In this document: positions 59,647-64,000 of the stretch, piece by piece
Layout: every line of letters starts with the position of its first letter
Position numbering within the stretch: the stretch's first letter is position 1
Source of the DNA: Spirochaetia bacterium
GTDB lineage: Bacteria > Spirochaetota > Spirochaetia > Treponematales > Treponemataceae
Assembly (NCBI GenBank): GCA_900769985.1
Contig: CAAGIS010000140.1
Coordinates: 29,711 to 93,710 of the forward strand
Length of the DNA: 64,000 bases
Reading direction: 5' to 3'
Program-made: the position numbers and the translations under genes
The notes under the pieces: generated by a model
What the model was told of the DNA's origin: nothing
What the model saw: the letters and a program-made list of their open reading frames with translations, nothing else
Databases searched by the model: none

Positions 59647-62397
59647 TTATTTTAATAACTCTGCAATTTCCGTATGTTTCCAGTTTACAGCGATGTCATA
59701 TGGAGTTTCGTTTGCGAGATTTCTTGCATCCTTGTTCATGTTAAATGAAAGAAGTCTTGTAACTGTTTCCAAATCTCCAAATTTGGCAGCATAATGTAAA
59801 ATCGTATTTCCTTTTATGTCTGATTTTTCACCAGAGTATTTTACAATGTAACCGAGCATTTCGTTGTTTTTTTCTTTAAATGCAAGCGTAAGGACATTCT
59901 CGCCGCGGCTGTTTATTTCTGCAAAAGGAGAAGCTCCGTTTTCCAAAAGCATATTGGCAAGGTCAATTTCGTTTTCTGTAACTGCAAGTGCAAGCGGAGT
60001 GTAGCCTGTTGAATTTCTTGTATCAAACGGATAGCCTGATTTTATGAGGAAATTTAAAGTCGCAGAACTTGTTCTGTTTGCAACTGCAATATGAACAGGT
60101 GTATTTCCGTCTGAATCCGTAATGTTTTTATCGCTTCCGAGAACAGCTTTAATTACAGTGTTTCCTTTTGAGAACGAAATCGAAAGAGGAGTTTTTCCTT
60201 CTTTATCTCTGCTCAATGGATTGCTTTTTGCTTTTGAAAGAATTTTTATTATTTCAAGATTTGCGTTTTCTGCGGCTTCGTGATAAGGCGTTCTTCCATT
60301 CATATCCTGAATTTGAGGGTTTGCGCCGTTCTTCAATAAGAGTACGACCATTTGTGTCTGATTGCCTTTTATTGCATCTACTATAGTTGTCCGTCCTGTG
60401 ATGTCATAAACATTTGGATTTGCGCCGTTTGCAAGAAGCAGAGTTGCCATTTCGATATTGCCTTCGACAGCGGCTTCTGCTAAAGGTGTTTTTCCTGCAA
60501 CGTTCTGCTTGTCTGGGTCAAGTCCGAGTTCAATTAAGTTGCGGGCGCTCTGGAGTGCGTTCCATCTGACTGCGGTATGCAGCGGAGTTGAACCAGACTG
60601 ATCCCGTGCATTTATGTCAGCACCGCTTTTTAAAAGTGCTTTTATGATTTGAATGTCATCACTTCTTGCTGCATTGAATAAAGGCGTCTGTCCGTTTGCA
60701 TTGCGTGCATCAACTTTTGCACCTTTTTGTATGAGAAATTCTACTGCATCAAGAAGCTTCCAGTCAGCAGCGTAATGCAAAGCTGTGTTGCCACTTCCGT
60801 CTGTCGTTATGATTGTATTTGAATTTATAAGCCAGTCATTTTTTGCATCAGTCAGAGCAAGCTTTAAAGGAGAAATGTCTTTTGTATTTGCAGAAAAAAT
60901 ATTTGCCTCGTGTGCAAGAAGAAGATTTCCGATTTCTTTTTTATTCCCTTTTACAGCATAATACAATGCCGAGTTTCCTTCCCGATTTCGTGCGTTTACG
61001 TTGTTTTCAAGTGTCAGCAGATATTTTATTTTACTGAGACTTGCGTTTTTTGCAACTGCAATTAAAAGCGGTGTGTTGCCTTTTGAATCAACTGAATTAA
61101 TGTTTGAAGCGTTAATCATTGTTTCAAAAAGTCCGTCACCTGACATGAGTACTTTTGTATAAGGTGTTACTGATTCTGCATTTTCTGCGTGAATGTCAGC
61201 ACCGTGGGTAACATAAAAATCAATCTGGTTTTTCAGTTTGTGTTCGACTGCTGTTGCAAGTGCCGTATTTCCTTTTTTGTTTCTTATGTTTACGTCAACT
61301 CCTGCATTAAAAAGAAGTTCAAGAATATCGGTATTAATGTTTGTCATTGCGGCAGTATGAAGTACTGTATCACCAAACATGTCTTTGTGATTTACGTCAG
61401 CTTTGTATTCAATTAAAAGCCTGTAGATTTCAAACCTGTTTTCTTCCGGGATAATCAAAAGAAGCGGAGTTTTACACAGGCTGTCCTGTGCATTTACATT
61501 TGCCTTTGCTTTTAAAAGTGAACGTGCAATTTCGATGTTTCCGTATCTGCATGCTTCGTGTAAAGGTGTTGAACCGTTAATATCCTGACTTGCTGTGTTT
61601 GCGTCGTTTTCAAGCAGAAAATCTGCAATTCCAATATGATTTTTTATTGCCGCAAAATGAAGCGGTGTCTGACCGTCTTTCAGTACAAGAGAATATTTGC
61701 GTGATAAAACTGCATCTTCAAAATACTGAACGGCTCCGCCTATTTCTTTTGCACCTGCAAGAAGCAGTGCACTGGCAATTCTTATACTTCTTATATCATT
61801 TAAATTTGACAGTGCGATTTCTAATGGAGTTACAGAGTTATTGTCGTATTCGTCAATCGGGAGGTTTTTCTTGATTGCATATTCAATTGCTTTTTCGTTT
61901 TTTGTTTCTGCAAAATAATGAATTATTGTCTTGCCTTCTTCGTCTTTCATTTTTGAAGTTGTCTCATTAATCATTAAATCATAATAAACTTCTTTTTTTA
62001 AAAGTGCAGATTCAAGTGCGCATACGCCGTCTGCATTTTTTGCAAAAATATCAGCCTTTGCCATTGTCAAAGTACGTACGCTGTCGTAGCAGTCATTGTC
62101 AATAGCAATGATTAACGGTGTCTGACTCTGAAAGTTTTTGATTTCTGTGTCAGCGCCTTTTATGATTAAGAACGAAATTAAATCTTCGTTGTTTGTTAAT
62201 GCTGCGATGTGAAGAACTGTATTGCCGTCTTCGTCCTGTTCGTTTATATCAGATTTTGTACTGAAATAACTTTTTGCTTCTTCTATTTTTCCCTGCTTAA
62301 TTAAATCCTGAATACTTGCATTTTCTGTATTTGTAGACTGACATCCTGCAAAAAACAAAATCAATGCAATCGGAAAAATGAAATTCAGTTTTTTCAT
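59647..62397 (-). CDS. Giant ankyrin-repeat lipoprotein
   Basis: A 916-residue lipoprotein with lipobox FAGC (LILFFAGCQSTN) followed almost wholly by ankyrin repeats (about 25, each with the GNTALHYAA / NANGQTPLFNAARSDD pattern). The start is ATG 62397 with GGGAGA just upstream; an ATG four codons earlier contains that SD and is rejected. Ankyrin arrays are protein-binding solenoids; the lipid anchor places it at a membrane, so it may bind partners in the periplasm or at the surface. Convergent with trpR, 4 nt apart. Confidence 0.87.
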   Translation of the reverse strand: MKKLNFIFPIALILFFAGCQSTNTENASIQDLIKQGKIEEAKSYFSTKSDINEQDEDGNTVLHIAALTNNEDLISFLIIKGADTEIKNFQSQTPLIIAIDNDCYDSVRTLTMAKADIFAKNADGVCALESALLKKEVYYDLMINETTSKMKDEEGKTIIHYFAETKNEKAIEYAIKKNLPIDEYDNNSVTPLEIALSNLNDIRSIRIASALLLAGAKEIGGAVQYFEDAVLSRKYSLVLKDGQTPLHFAAIKNHIGIADFLLENDANTASQDINGSTPLHEACRYGNIEIARSLLKAKANVNAQDSLCKTPLLLIIPEENRFEIYRLLIEYKADVNHKDMFGDTVLHTAAMTNINTDILELLFNAGVDVNIRNKKGNTALATAVEHKLKNQIDFYVTHGADIHAENAESVTPYTKVLMSGDGLFETMINASNINSVDSKGNTPLLIAVAKNASLSKIKYLLTLENNVNARNREGNSALYYAVKGNKKEIGNLLLAHEANIFSANTKDISPLKLALTDAKNDWLINSNTIITTDGSGNTALHYAADWKLLDAVEFLIQKGAKVDARNANGQTPLFNAARSDDIQIIKALLKSGADINARDQSGSTPLHTAVRWNALQSARNLIELGLDPDKQNVAGKTPLAEAAVEGNIEMATLLLANGANPNVYDITGRTTIVDAIKGNQTQMVVLLLKNGANPQIQDMNGRTPYHEAAENANLEIIKILSKAKSNPLSRDKEGKTPLSISFSKGNTVIKAVLGSDKNITDSDGNTPVHIAVANRTSSATLNFLIKSGYPFDTRNSTGYTPLALAVTENEIDLANMLLENGASPFAEINSRGENVLTLAFKEKNNEMLGYIVKYSGEKSDIKGNTILHYAAKFGDLETVTRLLSFNMNKDARNLANETPYDIAVNWKHTEIAELLK

Positions 62398-62499
62398 AAG
62401 TTCTCCCATAAAAAAAGATAGAGTTCTTTTTTTAGTATCGGAAAAATTATGAATGAGATTAGTTAATTAGACGTTGAAAAAAATAAAAAAAATTAAGTA

Positions 62500-62547
62500 A
62501 ACACTGAATAAATCCTATCTGAGACTTTTTCAGTATTAACCTTAAGA
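62500..62547. repeat. Dispersed hairpin element, copy B
   Basis: AACACTGAATAAATCCT (62500-62516), a short loop, then ACTTTTTCAGTATT (62524-62537) and AACCTTAAG. Read from the fur side it begins directly after the fur stop codon (62542-62544). The stem is imperfect. The rest of 62398-62499 is AT-rich and unremarkable. Confidence 0.7.
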
Positions 62548-62982
62548 ATTTTGTGAACTGGTAATTGTCTTGCAACTCGGGCAAATTCCCCAGATGTTAG
62601 TTTGAATTTTCATCGCAAGAAAATCATCTGGAAGCGATTGTTGAACGTTGATATTGAAGGAATTATTTTCTGAAAGCGGAATGTCAAAAATATTCTGACA
62701 GCATAGACATTTAAAATGAAAATGTTCAGAAGTATCAGCATCATATCGTACTGCTTCATCTTCAATCTGAATGCTCTGTACTATTTTCTGTTCTTCAAAA
62801 AGTTTTAAAGTATTGTAACATGTAGTGCGCGACAGAGTAGGATATTTTTTTTCCAATGCCTGATGAACAGTATCTGCGGTAGGATGATTTTTCATCGTAC
62901 ACAGGTATTCATAAATTGCGATGCGCTGGACAGAAGGTCTTATTCCTGCGTTTTGCAAGGTTGTAAAGTATTGGTTTTCCAT
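62542..62982 (-). CDS. Fur/PerR-family metalloregulator
   Basis: A 146-residue Fur-family repressor. N-terminal winged helix: RPSVQRIAIYEYLCTMKNHP, then YPTLSRTTCYNTLKLFEEQK. Metal-binding C-terminal half: HFHFKCLCCQ and GICPSCKT give two CxxC zinc pairs. The mix resembles PerR, consistent with its rubrerythrin partner, but the PerR-type sensing ligands cannot be settled by eye. It lies 93 nt downstream of the rubrerythrin gene on the same strand with hairpin copy C between, so it is probably co-transcribed with it and under the same operator. Confidence 0.88.
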   Translation of the reverse strand: MENQYFTTLQNAGIRPSVQRIAIYEYLCTMKNHPTADTVHQALEKKYPTLSRTTCYNTLKLFEEQKIVQSIQIEDEAVRYDADTSEHFHFKCLCCQNIFDIPLSENNSFNINVQQSLPDDFLAMKIQTNIWGICPSCKTITSSQNS

Positions 62983-63022
62983 AAAATATCCTGCTCCGTC
63001 TTTTAAGTTTTAACAGTTTAGC

Positions 63023-63075
63023 TACATTCAAAGTTAACACTGAAAAATCCTCAGGTAGGATTTTTCAGTGTTTCC
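63023..63075. repeat. Dispersed hairpin element, copy C
   Basis: AACACTGAAAAATCCT (63036-63051), loop CAGGT, AGGATTTTTCAGTGTT (63057-63072): a perfect 16-bp stem. On the minus strand it begins just after the rubrerythrin stop codon and ends before fur, so it may reduce read-through into fur. Confidence 0.85.
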
Positions 63076-63624
63076 TTAGTTGAAGTATCTTTTTAAAAGG
63101 CCTTTGAAACCTGCACCGTGGCGTGCTTCGTCTTTTGCCATTTCGTGAACTGTATCATGAATTGCATCATAGTTAAGTTCTTTAGCTCTTTTTGCAAGCA
63201 TGAATTTTCCTTCGCATGCACCTGCTTCTGCTGCAGCGCGAAGTTCAAGGTTTTTCTTTGTAGAATCAGTTACGATTTCTCCGAGTAATTCTGCAAAACG
63301 GCTTGCATGGTCAGCTTCTTCAAAAGCATATCGCTTGAAAGCCTCTGCAATTTCAGGATAGCCTTCACGGTCAGCAACGCGCGCCATTGCAATGTACATT
63401 CCGACTTCTGTACATTCGCCGTTAAAATTATCTCTTAATCCCTGTACAACTTCAGGGTCAAGACCTTTTGCTGAGCCTACTACGTGTTCGCATGCAAAAC
63501 CTTTGTCTTCTGTTGCTAAAACTTCTTCAAATTTATCTGCTGAAGCTCCGCATTGAGGGCATTTTTCTGGTGCGTTATCTCCTGTGTGAATATATCCGCA
63601 GACTTTACATCTCCATTGTTTCAT
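63076..63624 (-). CDS. Reverse rubrerythrin
   Basis: A 182-residue rubrerythrin with the domain order reversed: an N-terminal rubredoxin (Cys6, Cys9, Cys22, Cys25) followed by a ferritin-like di-iron four-helix domain ([44 protein letters not shown]). It reduces hydrogen peroxide and helps anaerobes survive oxygen. SD AGGAG lies before the ATG. A promoter and a 25-bp palindrome sit upstream, fitting control by the Fur-family regulator downstream. Confidence 0.93.
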   Translation of the reverse strand: MKQWRCKVCGYIHTGDNAPEKCPQCGASADKFEEVLATEDKGFACEHVVGSAKGLDPEVVQGLRDNFNGECTEVGMYIAMARVADREGYPEIAEAFKRYAFEEADHASRFAELLGEIVTDSTKKNLELRAAAEAGACEGKFMLAKRAKELNYDAIHDTVHEMAKDEARHGAGFKGLLKRYFN

Positions 63625-63654
63625 TTTGAATCTCCTGTGATTAATTTTTTAGTT

Positions 63655-63708
63655 CATATTTGTACTAAATACAAATATGATATTAATATAACTTTTTTTC
63701 AAAGTCAA
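63655..63708 (-). promoter_or_regulatory. Rubrerythrin promoter with palindromic operator
   Basis: On the minus strand: TTGACT (63708-63703), 17-bp spacer, TAATAT (63685-63680). Immediately downstream, CATATTTGTA (63655-63664) and TACAAATATG (63670-63679) form a perfect 10-bp inverted repeat with a 5-bp centre, covering the expected transcription start. Likely operator of the Fur-family regulator; the sequence is not the classical PerR box. Confidence 0.65.
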
Positions 63709-63822
63709 GCAAAATCAGGAAACTTTGAAAGAAAAATTAAAAAATTGATACAAAAAAATAAAATTTAAAGTTCATCTTTTTTTTTCTGCATGCAATGTCT
63801 CGGATACGGAATACGTAAATAA

Positions 63823-63850
63823 TTGAATAAATTTAATTTTACTGTAAAAT
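63823..63850 (+). promoter_or_regulatory. Putative promoter of the gene at 63933
   Basis: TTGAAT (63823-63828), 16-bp spacer, TAAAAT (63845-63850). The DNA between 63709 and 63822, shared with the divergent rubrerythrin gene, shows nothing else clear. Confidence 0.45.
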
Positions 63851-63885
63851 TTTTGTATCAATAATCCGAAAATTAATAAGGCAAA

Positions 63886-63903
63886 TGTAATTTCAAAATT
63901 ACA
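63886..63903. promoter_or_regulatory. 18-bp palindrome in the leader of the gene at 63933
   Basis: TGTAATTT and AAATTACA arms at 63886-63893 and 63896-63903 with a CA centre. It lies downstream of the putative promoter and 29 nt before the ATG. An operator is possible. Confidence 0.45.
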
Positions 63904-63932
63904 CAATAAAATGAATGTATAAGGTGGGTAGA

Positions 63933-64000
63933 ATGTTTGGAAAAAAGAAAATTGAGTCAGATGAAGAAACTGTAGCTTTGAGCCAGGCTGAAGTAGATAG
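63933..64000 (+). CDS. Start of an unidentified gene, 3' truncated
   Basis: An ATG at 63933 with SD AAGGTGGG opens a frame to the window end, translating as MFGKKKIESDEETVA then LSQAEVDR-like. The short LSQAEVD resembles the N-terminal LSQxEID motif of flagellar switch proteins FliM/FliY, but 22 residues cannot decide. Treat as hypothetical. Confidence 0.45.
   Translation, partial: MFGKKKIESDEETVALSQAEVD

Overview
The window reads as chromosomal DNA of a host-associated or free-living treponeme (Spirochaetota, Treponema-like). The evidence is AT-rich coding sequence, many short-lipobox lipoproteins, a TrpR homologue, a ThrRS without TGS domain, LemA/TPM genes, M16-like and TPR envelope proteins, and a reverse rubrerythrin next to a Fur-family regulator. 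The assignment rests on recognising gene families, not on a search. Coding density is high; no rRNA, tRNA, prophage, IS element or CRISPR array was found.

Layout. 1-5010: envelope export cluster of an RND/MMPL transporter (cut by the window edge), a LolA-like protein and an outer-membrane barrel, with a four-hairpin intercistronic region. 5184-7286: LemA plus two TPM-domain proteins. 7429-12488: prfA, a 1012-residue receiver/GGDEF/EAL/PAS protein and prmC, the methylase of release factors. 12508-14062 (minus): mazG and pth. 14193-19411: chemoreceptor, then clpP, UPF0158-GNAT, an orphan DbpA-type RNA-binding protein and an MBL hydrolase. 19426-27744: phosphoesterase and lipoprotein (minus), mnmG (plus), then hutH-like lyase, adenosine deaminase and pepF (minus). 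27780-29360: a small accessory island with an AAA/DUF4143 ATPase behind a palindromic operator, followed by an 83-bp tandem repeat of paired hairpins. 29441-32742: SH3-like lipoprotein and ABC-F ATPase. 32768-35924 (minus): DUF763 and uvrC. 35931-42473: LamG/FN3 protein, TPR protein, queD, hisH, hisF. 42490-45726 (minus): Rel synthetase, sirtuin, DUF4230 protein. 45840-53289: TPR-like protein, inactive M16 protein, thrS, argS. 53377-59642: oligopeptide ABC transporter (with a permease-ATPase fusion) and TrpR. 59647-63624 (minus): giant ankyrin lipoprotein, Fur-family regulator, reverse rubrerythrin. A new plus-strand gene begins at 63933.

Three patterns cut across the genes. (1) About a dozen genes have a sigma70-type -10 box ending 6-10 nt (mostly 6-7) before the start codon and no Shine-Dalgarno, which predicts leaderless mRNAs; others (LemA, MCP, thrS, rubrerythrin) have ordinary SD leaders. 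(2) A dispersed hairpin of about 40 bp occurs three times, each time directly after a stop codon (thrS, fur, rubrerythrin). (3) A tandem repeat at 29130-29360 keeps its hairpins paired although the arm sequences differ between copies, so structure appears to be under selection. These, together with the RND-operon hairpin cluster, are the best candidates for something not yet described.
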